A stretch of 41,033 nucleotides of DNA from Desulfosporosinus sp. (GCA_027353165.1 DAIEHY010000003.1:1-41033), one strand, 5' to 3'; numbered from the stretch's first letter, positions 6,350 through 14,226 are shown. Notes: generated by a model from the letters alone, not told the origin. Translations and numbers: made by a program.

Positions 6350-6556
6350 ATGACACTAGACCAAGCAATACAAGACATGCTTAAAAACTCAATTGATAGC
6401 GATATCGAATCGCTTGAATGGCTCGCACGCAATGAACGTGCCGACACAATAGAACGCTATCAATCCACCTACGGATGGACAATAGCAGACTGCAATGAAT
6501 TCTTAGATAATGCCGTGCTGGCATATGAGTTACTTGTGAAGGATAAAGCAGCATGA
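6350..6556 (+). CDS. Hypothetical protein, 68 aa
   Basis: Acidic, helical; unrecognised. It has its own ribosome site in the recurring leader (GGGGGACAATCC) and overlaps the next start by ATGA. Member of the 5.1-7.55 kb rightward operon. Confidence 0.6.
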   Translation: MTLDQAIQDMLKNSIDSDIESLEWLARNERADTIERYQSTYGWTIADCNEFLDNAVLAYELLVKDKAA

Positions 6557-6960
6557 AAGAGGAATCAAAGATAATAAAACAGATTCGACTACAGTTAGCG
6601 CATTGTATGGCGTGCTATGGTGATGAACCAGAACGCCTCATGTACAAGCTTGAAACCTTAGTGTTGGAATGGTACGACAAAGGCAAGCAAGCAGGTTATG
6701 AAGCATGGCGAAAGTCAAATCATGATTACATTCAGCAATTTTTAAACATGACGGTTGATGATGATAGCGATTCAACGAAAAGCGTCAAGGCTACAATCGC
6801 GCAATTCCTGTCAAACGTGAAGCATCAATTTAACCTGATCGCGAATGAGCAAGTGGGAATGTTAAGCCGTGAAGATATTGTGCAATCTCAAATTGACCAA
6901 CTGCGAATTTGTATCGTGGATTTACAAAGAATTTTAAACCTAAAGGAAGAAAGACAATGA
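6553..6960 (+). CDS. Helical hypothetical protein, 135 aa
   Basis: Largest product of the small-gene operon. It is mostly alpha-helical with a coiled-coil-like C-terminus (QSQIDQLRICIVDLQRILNL). No family recognised. Coupled at both ends by ATGA overlaps, suggesting fixed stoichiometry with its neighbours. Confidence 0.65.
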   Translation: MKEESKIIKQIRLQLAHCMACYGDEPERLMYKLETLVLEWYDKGKQAGYEAWRKSNHDYIQQFLNMTVDDDSDSTKSVKATIAQFLSNVKHQFNLIANEQVGMLSREDIVQSQIDQLRICIVDLQRILNLKEERQ

Positions 6961-7235
6961 GCAATCAAAGGCGCACGATTATAGGGGCTTGCGACTACAC
7001 CATCGCAGCAATACAGAATCTCAAAAGGGATTTACAGAATATTGACGCGACAAATCCAGAATTAAATTGGGCGATAGGCGGAATCGTGGCAACGCTATCA
7101 AGCAATCTCTTGATGATATGCGATCAGGTGTTCCAAGAATCGGGTGCAGACGGAAAACCAGACGCGAAACAGGATTTAACGGAAATCAAGGAGCGATTCG
7201 CGCAATTTGTCGACAGAATGGTGAATCATGAATGA
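6957..7235 (+). CDS. Hypothetical protein, 92 aa
   Basis: Helical protein with a central hydrophobic stretch (IGGIVATLSSNLLMI, about residues 40-54), probably a buried helix. Unrecognised. ATG 6957 overlaps the upstream stop (ATGA) and follows GGAAGAAAGAC. The following gene starts within its last codons. Confidence 0.6.
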   Translation: MSNQRRTIIGACDYTIAAIQNLKRDLQNIDATNPELNWAIGGIVATLSSNLLMICDQVFQESGADGKPDAKQDLTEIKERFAQFVDRMVNHE

Positions 7236-7554
7236 GTTTAACAAACGATATCTTGATATACTACGCAGACAAGTTGACGAAGAAATACACTTCCTTGTGA
7301 ATAATGGACATGATAACGGCGTTATCTATCAGCCATGTATGTTCTGCATTGAGAGACCAAATTCAAGCTATGTTTGCCGTAGATTAACCGATTTAAGGCG
7401 GTTTCTATCAAGCATAGTAAGCCATGGGTCAAGCAAGTTACGACAACAGCATGAACGCAAGCGTATAGGCTTTGAAGCTGAAATATTCCCAACGCAACAA
7501 GATGGGGTCGTCAATTATGGCGAGAAAATGCCATTGCTTTCCATCAAGCTATAA
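7228..7554 (+). CDS. Hypothetical protein, 108 aa, Cys-containing
   Basis: Last gene of the rightward operon. Contains a CMFC pair (about residues 37-40) and a third Cys (about 51) that might bind a metal. The C-terminal part is basic then beta-like. No family recognised. Directly followed by the convergent terminator at 7561-7594. Confidence 0.6.
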   Translation: MNEFNKRYLDILRRQVDEEIHFLVNNGHDNGVIYQPCMFCIERPNSSYVCRRLTDLRRFLSSIVSHGSSKLRQQHERKRIGFEAEIFPTQQDGVVNYGEKMPLLSIKL

Positions 7555-7560
7555 TCAATT

Positions 7561-7594
7561 CCCCTTAAAACCTCCATACGCGCGTTTTAAGGGG
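7561..7594. terminator. Convergent two-way terminator
   Basis: CCCCTTAAAAC (7561-7571) and GTTTTAAGGGG (7584-7594) form a perfect 11-bp stem with a 12-nt loop. Each strand has an A/T-rich flank. It separates the rightward small-gene operon from the leftward replication operon. Confidence 0.85.
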
Positions 7595-7609
7595 TATGTA
7601 ATTTTACCC

Positions 7610-9007
7610 CTAGTCAACGTATTGCTTTTCTGAGAAGTCTTTACCACGGCCAGAAAAAAGGGCTTGCTCGATATTTTTAGTTGGCTTTGATGGCTGCCTG
7701 AACCATCCTTCGGGAACTTCTGCAAATGTACCTTCATTAAAAGCTAAAATTAGTTCAAAAATTCCACCAAATCGATTTTTGCGACACTTGATTACAAATT
7801 GATTCCTATAGCAGGGGTCATCTTGATACTGGTCTGGTCTATCAACGCCTAGCCATAATGCAGAACTACGATGAGAACCACTGGAATCGGCAGCGTCATG
7901 AGGCCATGGGCAACGGTCATCAATGGAACGAGCAGCATTGGCGCGGTTAATCTGAGATAAACAAATCACCACACAGTTTAACTCAATTGCCAGTTTAGAC
8001 AGCTTGGTTACGGTATCAGATTGCTTTAAGTCATTACGTTCAAAGCGACCACGATTTTCAACCAATCCCAGATAGTCAACGACAATCACGGATATCGGTT
8101 TTTCCATTGCTTTCAATCGCGCGGTAGTAAGGATAAAATCAATGTCATCCGCATTTCGACAAGTAGCCAAATCGTAAATCCTCACAGGAACAGACGCGAG
8201 TTTAGGGACAGCAGCTAATTTCTCTTGTTCGGTTAAGTCATCAAATTGCTTTCCAGCGCAGATTCCCATATGACGTTGCCAAATATGTCTGGCTTCCATT
8301 TCAATCGAAAAGAACAGCGAATGGGTGTCTGGTTGATTACGCGCAATCGCGTCCATAAGGAATATCGCAAAGCCAGTTTTACCGACACCAGCTCCAGCAG
8401 CAATTGTGATAAGGCTCTTTGCTCTAATTCCACCGCCAAGTAATTCATTCAGCTGATCGCATGTGGTAGGAAGAATAACGTCATCGGGAAGCAGTCCTTC
8501 AAAGTAGGCTTCTGTTAATTCCATTGCAGAAATCCCATCCTTGGAAGCTCTGAAGGACAGATTGTTAATCAGGTTGATATGCTCCAAAAGGCTTTCTTGC
8601 GCTGATTCAGGATTGGCAATAGCTGAAACTTCTCTCTGGGCTTCAGCCATTAAACTCATTTGCTTGCGTAATACTTTAAGCGCAATTAAGCGGTCAACAT
8701 AAGAAAGAAAGTTAGCTGTGCCAGTGAAAATTTCAGAATATTCTTGACGTACCCAGTTGTAGGCTTCGAACAAATCATTGTCATCTTTCTTAATCAGCAT
8801 CAGCACGTCAACAATCGTGAACATTTCCCCCTTCTGGAAACATTCTCGAATAATCCCAAAAAGCTGTCCGTACAAGTAATCGTAAAAGCAATCAGCGGTT
8901 AGCTTAAGCATGGCTTGCTGAACTTTCACCTCGTTAGGGTCTCCAAGGTGCATCAGGCTCATCAAAATTAAACGCTCTAATTCAGGCGACTGGTTAGGAT
9001 GTGTCAT
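7610..9007 (-). CDS. dnaB: Replicative DNA helicase, DnaB family, 465 aa
   Basis: Two-domain DnaB layout: an N-terminal helical domain (about 1-110), a linker, and a RecA-like motor. Walker A is GAGVGKT (205-211), Walker B ends VIVVDYLGL (D311), and the sensor motif is CLSQINR (349-355). The C-terminal arginine region (KCRKNRFGG) is also present. It unwinds DNA at the phage fork as a hexameric ring, presumably loaded by the adjacent initiator protein. Its ATG overlaps the initiator stop by four bases, so both are co-translated. The length is normal for the family. Confidence 0.92.
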   Translation of the reverse strand: MTHPNQSPELERLILMSLMHLGDPNEVKVQQAMLKLTADCFYDYLYGQLFGIIRECFQKGEMFTIVDVLMLIKKDDNDLFEAYNWVRQEYSEIFTGTANFLSYVDRLIALKVLRKQMSLMAEAQREVSAIANPESAQESLLEHINLINNLSFRASKDGISAMELTEAYFEGLLPDDVILPTTCDQLNELLGGGIRAKSLITIAAGAGVGKTGFAIFLMDAIARNQPDTHSLFFSIEMEARHIWQRHMGICAGKQFDDLTEQEKLAAVPKLASVPVRIYDLATCRNADDIDFILTTARLKAMEKPISVIVVDYLGLVENRGRFERNDLKQSDTVTKLSKLAIELNCVVICLSQINRANAARSIDDRCPWPHDAADSSGSHRSSALWLGVDRPDQYQDDPCYRNQFVIKCRKNRFGGIFELILAFNEGTFAEVPEGWFRQPSKPTKNIEQALFSGRGKDFSEKQYVD

Positions 9008-9837
9008 GAGTATTGATTCTCTAAAAATTTAACAAGGGTATCCCATCGGCAAAAGGTTTCCATTCCGTTTTTCTTCTTACGCCCAGCTGCGGTCGTGTAC
9101 TCACTGAGTGAGAAGTTAGGCGCATAATCTCTCATAGCAATCATGTAACGCCTGAAAGCTGGAATGTCCAAAGGCGAACCATTGGGGTCAGCTTCAGGCC
9201 ATCGCTTGATAAGCGTCTGTAAAGTTTTCTGTAAACTTGTCGATATAAGCCTAGGATGAGGCTGTGGGTTGTTCGGAAATGTCTCACGATAGACGTCAAT
9301 CATTTCCCGCATAAATTCCGTTGGCTTAGATTTGCTGCTGCTGCTGCGTGCGCTAGTAGTAATAGTATTATTACTACCTAATGAGTTAGGTTTTATTGGT
9401 ATAGGTCTGCCCGTTTGGGCAGGGGGTCTGCCCGTTTGGGCAGGGGTGTCTAATTCTGTATCACCATTGTCGGAATCGACAAATGAGTCTGGGTATAGCT
9501 TTCTGGCCTCTCTTTCAAAATATTTCCATCCTTTTTCCGTAAGCGTGTACCAATTCGTGTTATCGTATTTCTTCTTGTTAAAATGCCCGACAATGAGCAA
9601 GCCGCCTTTAATAGCACGCGCAGTAATAGTGCGTATTTGCTTAGATGAGAATCCAGGTAATCTTTTGGCATATTCAGGATATGAATTGAATGACCAGTAT
9701 TGGCCTTCGTGAAAATTGCGATGTTCAGGATTGTCTTTTGAAGCGTTGTAACCAAGCCATGATACGATGTGCCTTAAAAAATATTCCACTTCAAGGTCAA
9801 AATCTATCCAAAGTTGTTCGCTAAAATTGACGTACAT
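9004..9837 (-). CDS. Phage replication initiator / helicase loader-like protein, 277 aa
   Basis: The N-terminal half resembles the winged-helix domain of lambda O/DnaD-type initiators (FSSKQIRTITARAIKGGLLIVGHF, about residues 63-86). A flexible Ser/Pro linker follows, with the tandem repeat PAQTGRP-PAQTGRP (about 132-145), then a helical C-terminal domain (about 170-277) that probably contacts the helicase. The gene precedes dnaB with a 4-bp overlap, exactly as O-P or DnaD-DnaB pairs do. The linker-coding DNA is a cluster of palindromic repeats, the usual place for the origin in such genes. The ATG at 9837 follows ACGGAG. Confidence 0.75.
   Translation of the reverse strand: MYVNFSEQLWIDFDLEVEYFLRHIVSWLGYNASKDNPEHRNFHEGQYWSFNSYPEYAKRLPGFSSKQIRTITARAIKGGLLIVGHFNKKKYDNTNWYTLTEKGWKYFEREARKLYPDSFVDSDNGDTELDTPAQTGRPPAQTGRPIPIKPNSLGSNNTITTSARSSSSKSKPTEFMREMIDVYRETFPNNPQPHPRLISTSLQKTLQTLIKRWPEADPNGSPLDIPAFRRYMIAMRDYAPNFSLSEYTTAAGRKKKNGMETFCRWDTLVKFLENQYS
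9356..9445. repeat. Putative replication origin: AT-rich hairpin plus tandem palindromic repeats
   Basis: Two tandem 21-bp units (9404-9424 and 9425-9445), each containing the palindrome CTGCCCGTTTGGGCAG, lie beside an AT-rich 9-bp hairpin, GTAGTAATA (9356-9364) with TATTACTAC (9369-9377). All are inside the initiator gene. Iterons plus an AT-rich unwinding segment inside an O-like gene is the classic lambda-type origin design. Confidence 0.55.
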
Positions 9838-9861
9838 GGTATAATTGCTCCGTAATAGTTC

Positions 9862-9920
9862 GCAGTGATGCAGTACCGCAGTTCATAACGTGATTCGGTC
9901 GCCAAACTTTCACACGTTAT
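9862..9920. promoter_or_regulatory. Repeats upstream of the initiator gene
   Basis: GCAGT occurs three times at exact 8-bp steps (9862, 9870, 9878). It is followed by an 8-bp inverted repeat, ATAACGTG (9885-9892) and CACGTTAT (9913-9920). This lies in the short gap before the replication initiator. It may be an operator, a second iteron set or an mRNA hairpin. Confidence 0.4.
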
Positions 9921-9946
9921 TCCAGTTGTAGGGCAGGAAGCCCGAT

Positions 9947-10171
9947 TTAAACTTCTATTGTTTCAAGTAATCTCTCCGCTATAGCTAATCTGATTGCTAA
10001 TTCTTCTTCGCTGATGGTGGGAAAATCCCGAATTATGCGTGCGCGAATGACTTCCAGTATATTCATGAGCGACATCCTTTGTCTCGGCAATGTGAAAATT
10101 TCTGAAATTAATGCTTGATTCTGTGGATCGGTGATGTAAAATTGTGAGCATGTGGCTGAGCTATCCTCCAT
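9947..10171 (-). CDS. Hypothetical protein, 74 aa (start uncertain)
   Basis: Helical acidic C-terminal half (ISEEELAIRLAIAERLLETI). ATG 10171 has no clear ribosome site. An internal ATG near 10066 follows AAAGGA and would give only about 38 residues. No family recognised. It lies between the NAD-enzyme genes and the replication initiator. Confidence 0.45.
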   Translation of the reverse strand: MEDSSATCSQFYITDPQNQALISEIFTLPRQRMSLMNILEVIRARIIRDFPTISEEELAIRLAIAERLLETIEV

Positions 10172-10188
10172 TAAGTTCGGTTACGCAG

Positions 10189-10219
10189 AGAGTAATTAAG
10201 CTGCAATCTTAATTACTCT
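10189..10219. terminator. 12-bp hairpin after the NAMPT-like gene
   Basis: AGAGTAATTAAG (10189-10200) and CTTAATTACTCT (10208-10219) form a perfect 12-bp stem with a 7-nt loop downstream of the leftward NAD-enzyme genes. No long T-tract follows, so it may attenuate transcription or stabilise the mRNA without fully terminating. Confidence 0.5.
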
Positions 10220-10279
10220 TGCCTTTAGCAGTAATGCTTCAGGGGGGGTCTTGTTGACTTCCCTTAGAATGGTTTTAAT

Positions 10280-11791
10280 CTACTCTGAAACCTGTTCTAA
10301 TTCAATAGATAAACTGTGTCTAATGTCAGCTAATGTAGTAACATTAAACAGCTCGCCATCTTCAAATACAGTTTCCAAGTGACTTTCTTCTTCTGCTGAT
10401 TCAGTTACATCATCAACAAGATAATATCGACCAGTTTCCATATCCATTTCTACCTGAAGCAATCCGCGAGCAGACTTCTTCTTATTGCCATCACTCGCCG
10501 TGATAGGGTCTTTATAAATTGCGTGACGCTTTCCATTAATTACAGCACTGGTTGCCTTCATCGCAAACCCAAAGGTATCGCGTGTGACATACTGGTATGT
10601 GTAGCTCCCAACACCGAAAACAATGTTACTCGAAGCGAATCCCTTCTCTTCCATAATTTGCAAGATTAAAGATGCGCGGTCAACTGTAATGGCATCACCA
10701 TAGATGAGTCCTACCTTGGGGTTCAGCTCCTTATAACCTGCTGAATTGATTCGTCCTCCGAAAGTGTCCCAGAGTAATTGCAATGCTCCTTTATAGGCTG
10801 GAGTGTCACGCACCGCACACATATCGCCACATATGATATCAACAGGATTACCAGAGTCAGGACGAATAACCACCTTCCCTTCTCGGTTAACAATTTCGCT
10901 ATACAAGCTCGGAATATAGACACTTAATGTTCTCCATAAGTCATATGAATCTGACACGATTGATACTATGCCAGTGGGATATACTTCAGTAATTAACCTC
11001 TTGATGGTCTCGTACTCACCGTCAGAACCACCGCAACACATCACACTATGCTCAGTCGCTGGAACGCTGCTACCGACAATACTGGCGGTAGCACTTGCAT
11101 CATAGTGTTGATTTAATAGGTCAATTGCGCTAACACAATCCGTTCCTTTAAAGCTTGTAAGGTGAGCTGCTCCTGATAGTGTTGCGTCATTCCATCCAGA
11201 CATGCCACGGAAACTAAAGTCATGCGCCTGATAGTCTACGAATGATTCATCTGCGCCTGTCAGTTTCGCGTACTTCATAAGCAATCGTTTATATTCAAAT
11301 GCTATGGTCGCTGAAGTCATAGCTTTCCAGAGACTCGCTGAAATAATAGTTTCAAGATAATTCGTAAGCCAATAGAAATCAGGATGAGTGTTAACGATGG
11401 TCAGAACAGGTACGCCAATCGGAACACGAAACCCTTCGTTGATAGCCTTAATGCGAATCGGCAAGTAACCAAGGTCATGTAGAGCCTCCAAGTGCGAGCA
11501 ATCAAAGTCTTCAATGCCTAATGCTGTTTGAACTAAATCCTTGTATTCATCGATAACATTTCGCTTGTCACGCTGGAAGAACAGCCATTTCCACTGCTCC
11601 GACAAATAATCTTTGATGAACGATTGTATGCCAAATACGACAACTTGGTTATCAAAATCTGACAATAAACTATGATTTTGCTTAACATATCGTGGCGTGA
11701 AATTAGAATAGATTTCAGTTGTTCCTTCAGGATATTGTCTCCGATGGTCTACCTTGTAAAAATCTATGGCAAATAGGGGATTATGATACAT
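10280..11791 (-). CDS. NAMPT/NadV-like phosphoribosyltransferase (candidate Namat of NARP1), 503 aa
   Basis: Full-length member of the nicotinamide phosphoribosyltransferase family. Conserved segments in order: the substrate loop DFYKVDHRRQYPEG (10-23), DFSFRG (191-196, R195), KGTD (215-218), the catalytic-His segment PATEHS (H248), VSDSYD (279-284), IRPDSGNP (309-316, R310 and D312) and YGDAI (364-368). NadV enzymes make NMN from nicotinamide and PRPP. In the NARP1 pathway the homologous Namat joins nicotinamide to ADP-ribose pyrophosphate, giving NAD+ directly. Sequence alone cannot tell the two apart. It overlaps the PRPP-synthetase-like gene by 11 bases, fixing the pair as one module. Start ATG 11791 follows AGGAG. 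Confidence 0.9.
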   Translation of the reverse strand: MYHNPLFAIDFYKVDHRRQYPEGTTEIYSNFTPRYVKQNHSLLSDFDNQVVVFGIQSFIKDYLSEQWKWLFFQRDKRNVIDEYKDLVQTALGIEDFDCSHLEALHDLGYLPIRIKAINEGFRVPIGVPVLTIVNTHPDFYWLTNYLETIISASLWKAMTSATIAFEYKRLLMKYAKLTGADESFVDYQAHDFSFRGMSGWNDATLSGAAHLTSFKGTDCVSAIDLLNQHYDASATASIVGSSVPATEHSVMCCGGSDGEYETIKRLITEVYPTGIVSIVSDSYDLWRTLSVYIPSLYSEIVNREGKVVIRPDSGNPVDIICGDMCAVRDTPAYKGALQLLWDTFGGRINSAGYKELNPKVGLIYGDAITVDRASLILQIMEEKGFASSNIVFGVGSYTYQYVTRDTFGFAMKATSAVINGKRHAIYKDPITASDGNKKKSARGLLQVEMDMETGRYYLVDDVTESAEEESHLETVFEDGELFNVTTLADIRHSLSIELEQVSE

Positions 11792-12617
11792 TCGGAAACT
11801 CCTGAAGTATGGTTAAATTTTCATCTGATTTATACAAAGAATGATGCAAAACATGATGGCAATAAATGTGCTTGTAATGCTGAAGTAATTCACTCAAGCC
11901 TTTGCTGAATATGCCATGGGTCACATAGAGATAAAGGTTTTCTGCCCCTTGAGCCTTGAGCGTATCAGCAGCCATTAGAAAGGTTGCTCCACCATCACAG
12001 ATATCATCTACGACCATGACATCATAACCATTCACTGTTCGGTTATCGTGATTGAAATACATACTGGTAATTCGACCATTGGAAGGATTTCGATTCTTTT
12101 CCAAATACACTGGGGTTTGGAGTTCAAAATGGTTCGCAAGTTTCGATACTCGGTCTGTTGCTCCTTTGTCTGGGGCGCATAACACGAGGTTGGACAAGTC
12201 AAACTGATTGAGAAGGCCATGCCGAGCAAAGATATCATGCGCCTCCCAATGCCATACCCAATTACCTAGCAATAATTCATCAGTGAGTTCTGGGTTGTGA
12301 GCGTCCCAAATCCTGATGCCACTCACATCTAAACTGTCCAGAAATTTACAAATGAACTTTAAACTGAACGCTTCACCTTTTGCGCAGACTCTATCTTGAC
12401 GCGCGTAAGGAAGATATAGCACGTCTAAATCAATATCATAAATGCCAGCATTTACTAGAGCATTAACTGTAAGACCTAACAGAATTATGTGATCGGATTG
12501 AGAAGGATTCCATGTGAGCGTCACACGTTCTTCTTGAATGACTTCTGGTAACTTGACTTGAATCTCACCACCAGAGAAATGAAAATAATTAATCGGTTGA
12601 CCGTTCAGTAGCAGCAT
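11781..12617 (-). CDS. PRPP-synthetase-like enzyme (candidate Adps of NARP1), 278 aa
   Basis: Ribose-phosphate pyrophosphokinase fold. Visible motifs: SGGEIQV (15-21), LPYARQDR (69-76), DAHN (105-108), EKNR (173-176) in the catalytic flexible loop, and the pyrophosphate-binding loop VVDDICDGGAT (202-212). It is shorter than bacterial Prs (about 315 aa). Classical Prs makes PRPP from ribose-5-phosphate. The NARP1 enzyme Adps belongs to this family but pyrophosphorylates ADP-ribose. Pairing with a NAMPT-like gene supports NAD+ rebuilding. I prefer ATG 12617 to the in-frame TTG 12623 because of spacing from AGGGA. Confidence 0.85.
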   Translation of the reverse strand: MLLLNGQPINYFHFSGGEIQVKLPEVIQEERVTLTWNPSQSDHIILLGLTVNALVNAGIYDIDLDVLYLPYARQDRVCAKGEAFSLKFICKFLDSLDVSGIRIWDAHNPELTDELLLGNWVWHWEAHDIFARHGLLNQFDLSNLVLCAPDKGATDRVSKLANHFELQTPVYLEKNRNPSNGRITSMYFNHDNRTVNGYDVMVVDDICDGGATFLMAADTLKAQGAENLYLYVTHGIFSKGLSELLQHYKHIYCHHVLHHSLYKSDENLTILQEFPNVS

Positions 12618-12789
12618 CTTCAATATTCCCTATATCAGATTTCATTTGCAAGAAAGCAAAAAGAGTCCCAGCACGGAACCCTCTTCGATAATCTTTATTC
12701 TCTTCGGTAGCAAGTTCATCATGAAATGCCATGCTCGCGTCATTAATATTCCTTTGAAGGAATTTCTGCGTTTCGGTCAATGATTTCAT
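12589..12789 (-). CDS. Hypothetical protein, 66 aa
   Basis: Helical, charged, unrecognised. It overlaps the membrane-protein gene upstream by 47 bases and the PRPP-synthetase-like gene downstream by 29 bases, so it is embedded in the same transcript. The central YRRGFRAGTLFAFLQM (about residues 34-49) is its most distinctive stretch. Confidence 0.5.
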   Translation of the reverse strand: MKSLTETQKFLQRNINDASMAFHDELATEENKDYRRGFRAGTLFAFLQMKSDIGNIEDAATERSTD

Positions 12790-12988
12790 CGTTCTTCCTT
12801 AATACTTTAAGTAAGTGATAAGCCAGACGGTCAATGACAGCCAGCCACATCATCAAAATAATCGTGATTAAGACTATATCTGCCCACAATGGCATCGTGT
12901 TATTCGATATCGCCCATGGAAGTATCGCGCCTTGCATGAAGATAAAGCACGCCACAAATGAAATCACCTTGAATATCACCATCCTCAT
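12743..12988 (-). CDS. Small membrane protein with two helices, 81 aa
   Basis: Two hydrophobic helices (about residues 3-25 and 36-56) separated by a short loop, then a charged C-terminal tail (HLLKVLRKNDEIIDR). The ATG at 12988 overlaps the SPFH-protein stop (ATGA), so the two are translationally coupled. It may act with the SPFH protein at the inner membrane. Size and topology also fit a class II holin, but it is far from the endolysin and lies in the early operon. Confidence 0.6.
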   Translation of the reverse strand: MRMVIFKVISFVACFIFMQGAILPWAISNNTMPLWADIVLITIILMMWLAVIDRLAYHLLKVLRKNDEIIDRNAEIPSKEY

Positions 12989-13875
12989 TTCTTGCTCCCT
13001 ACGTTGATGAATGGCATAGCTCCACCAGCGTTGGTGGTCGGTAATTGCCCGTCCCATTTCAATATCGCTTGGTATTGAACAAATTCTGGAGTAATGCTTT
13101 CAGCCAGTAACTTATTCGCTTTCGCTTGAGATTCAGCATTGAGTGTAATCTGTTTAGCATTGGCTTCAGCTTCAATAAGACGCCGTTCTGCTGCTGCTTT
13201 TGCGTCAACGATAGTCTTCTGAGCTTCCGCTCGACTTGTCGCAACTTCATTTTCAACTCGCATTGCATTCTGAGAAGCTTGAATCTTCGTATTAATCGAC
13301 TCCACGACATTTGCTGGTAATTGGAATGAACCAACGAGATAAATCTTATCCACTTCGATTCCATTATCGGCTGCTTCCTTCTTCACAATTTCATTAACCT
13401 TGGAGATAAACCTCTCCTTGCCCGAACCATAAATCGCTTCAACAGTCATGGTGCTGGCAACTTCATTCATCGCATCACGCACTTGATTGTGAAGGAATGT
13501 ATTAGTGATTTCTTCTATGCCTAAACGATACTTCTGAAACACTTTAACTACGTTGTCTGGCGCAATATTGTAAGTGATTCCCGCAGAAGTGGTAATTGAT
13601 AGCCCTTCTGATGTTTGCATTGCAATAGCTTGCTCGCCAGTCCATGAATAGTTCTGCAAGAATGTAGGAAACAGATACATTTCTCGATTCCATCCCATGT
13701 AATAGCGACCTACTCCAGCCGATTGCTCCGATACGCCTTTATCACTGCCATATAAATTAACAATTACGCCACGATAACCCGCGGGAACTCGTGTCAGATT
13801 ACATCCTATGTAAAGGGCTGCAACCAGCGTGAACCCACAGGCGACTCCTGCTTGAATCTTATGCTTTAGTTTCAT
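12985..13875 (-). CDS. SPFH/Band 7 (prohibitin/stomatin-like) membrane protein, 296 aa
   Basis: N-terminal membrane anchor (about residues 9-26), then an SPFH domain beginning RVPAGYRGVIVNLYG (29-43) and running to about 200. A long Ala/Glu-rich coiled coil (about 195-265: EVATSRAEAQKTIVDAKAAA) follows, and then a Gly-rich tail. This is the layout of HflK/HflC/prohibitins, which form large inner-membrane rings and in bacteria shield or control the FtsH protease. In phages, SPFH proteins may protect early products such as lysis-lysogeny regulators or alter the membrane; that role is inferred. It is directly downstream of the Cro-like gene and coupled to a two-helix membrane protein. Confidence 0.85.
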   Translation of the reverse strand: MKLKHKIQAGVACGFTLVAALYIGCNLTRVPAGYRGVIVNLYGSDKGVSEQSAGVGRYYMGWNREMYLFPTFLQNYSWTGEQAIAMQTSEGLSITTSAGITYNIAPDNVVKVFQKYRLGIEEITNTFLHNQVRDAMNEVASTMTVEAIYGSGKERFISKVNEIVKKEAADNGIEVDKIYLVGSFQLPANVVESINTKIQASQNAMRVENEVATSRAEAQKTIVDAKAAAERRLIEAEANAKQITLNAESQAKANKLLAESITPEFVQYQAILKWDGQLPTTNAGGAMPFINVGSKK

Positions 13876-13898
13876 TACACTTCCTTATGTCATTAAAA

Positions 13899-14114
13899 TT
13901 ATTTCGTCTTAGGCTTCTTGGGATGCCTCACTAGATAAGGGTCTTCATCATCGGGCAATAATTCGCCCTCGGTCACGGTGGCAATTTTAAACTGTTGCTT
14001 CCAAGGAATATAACCCTGCTTCTTCCACTTCGTCATATTCTGTGATGCGATATCGATTGCTTTGCAAGCTTGATGTAGATTACCAAACCATGCAACTACT
14101 TCTTCAATAGTCAC
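13899..14114 (-). CDS. Cro-like transcriptional regulator, 71 aa, GTG start
   Basis: Short helix-turn-helix protein of the Cro type: EEVVAWFGNLHQACKAIDIA followed by SQNMTKWKKQGYIP and KQQFKIATVTEGEL. This matches phage Cro proteins in length and in the closing I-x-x-x-T-x-G-E-L. I place the start at GTG 14114, because GGAG lies 6 nt upstream and the leftward TATAAT at 14142-14147 predicts a short leader. Longer in-frame starts (up to 14291) would cross the promoter and the divergent gene. It is the natural binder of the palindromes at its own and other promoters. Confidence 0.8.
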   Translation of the reverse strand: MTIEEVVAWFGNLHQACKAIDIASQNMTKWKKQGYIPWKQQFKIATVTEGELLPDDEDPYLVRHPKKPKTK

Positions 14115-14141
14115 GGTTATCTCCAAATAGATTTTCATAAC

Positions 14142-14203
14142 ATTATAATCTAAACCCTGTTTGAATTCCATAGATTGATTTAAACCTGAGTTGCATACAT
14201 AAT
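14142..14203. promoter_or_regulatory. Divergent control region with two operators and back-to-back promoters
   Basis: Rightward: TTGATT (14175-14180), 17 bp, CATAAT (14198-14203), for the YqaJ-RecT-SSB operon. Leftward: TATAAT on the minus strand (forward 14142-14147) with a weak -35, for the Cro-like gene. Two palindromes, 14150-14165 (CTAAACCCTGTTTGAA) and 14180-14195 (TTAAACCTGAGTTGCA), each end 2 bp before the respective -10 box. This symmetric layout is that of a phage genetic switch. Confidence 0.75.
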
Positions 14204-14226
14204 GTATCTTTCCAAGGAGGAAAATT

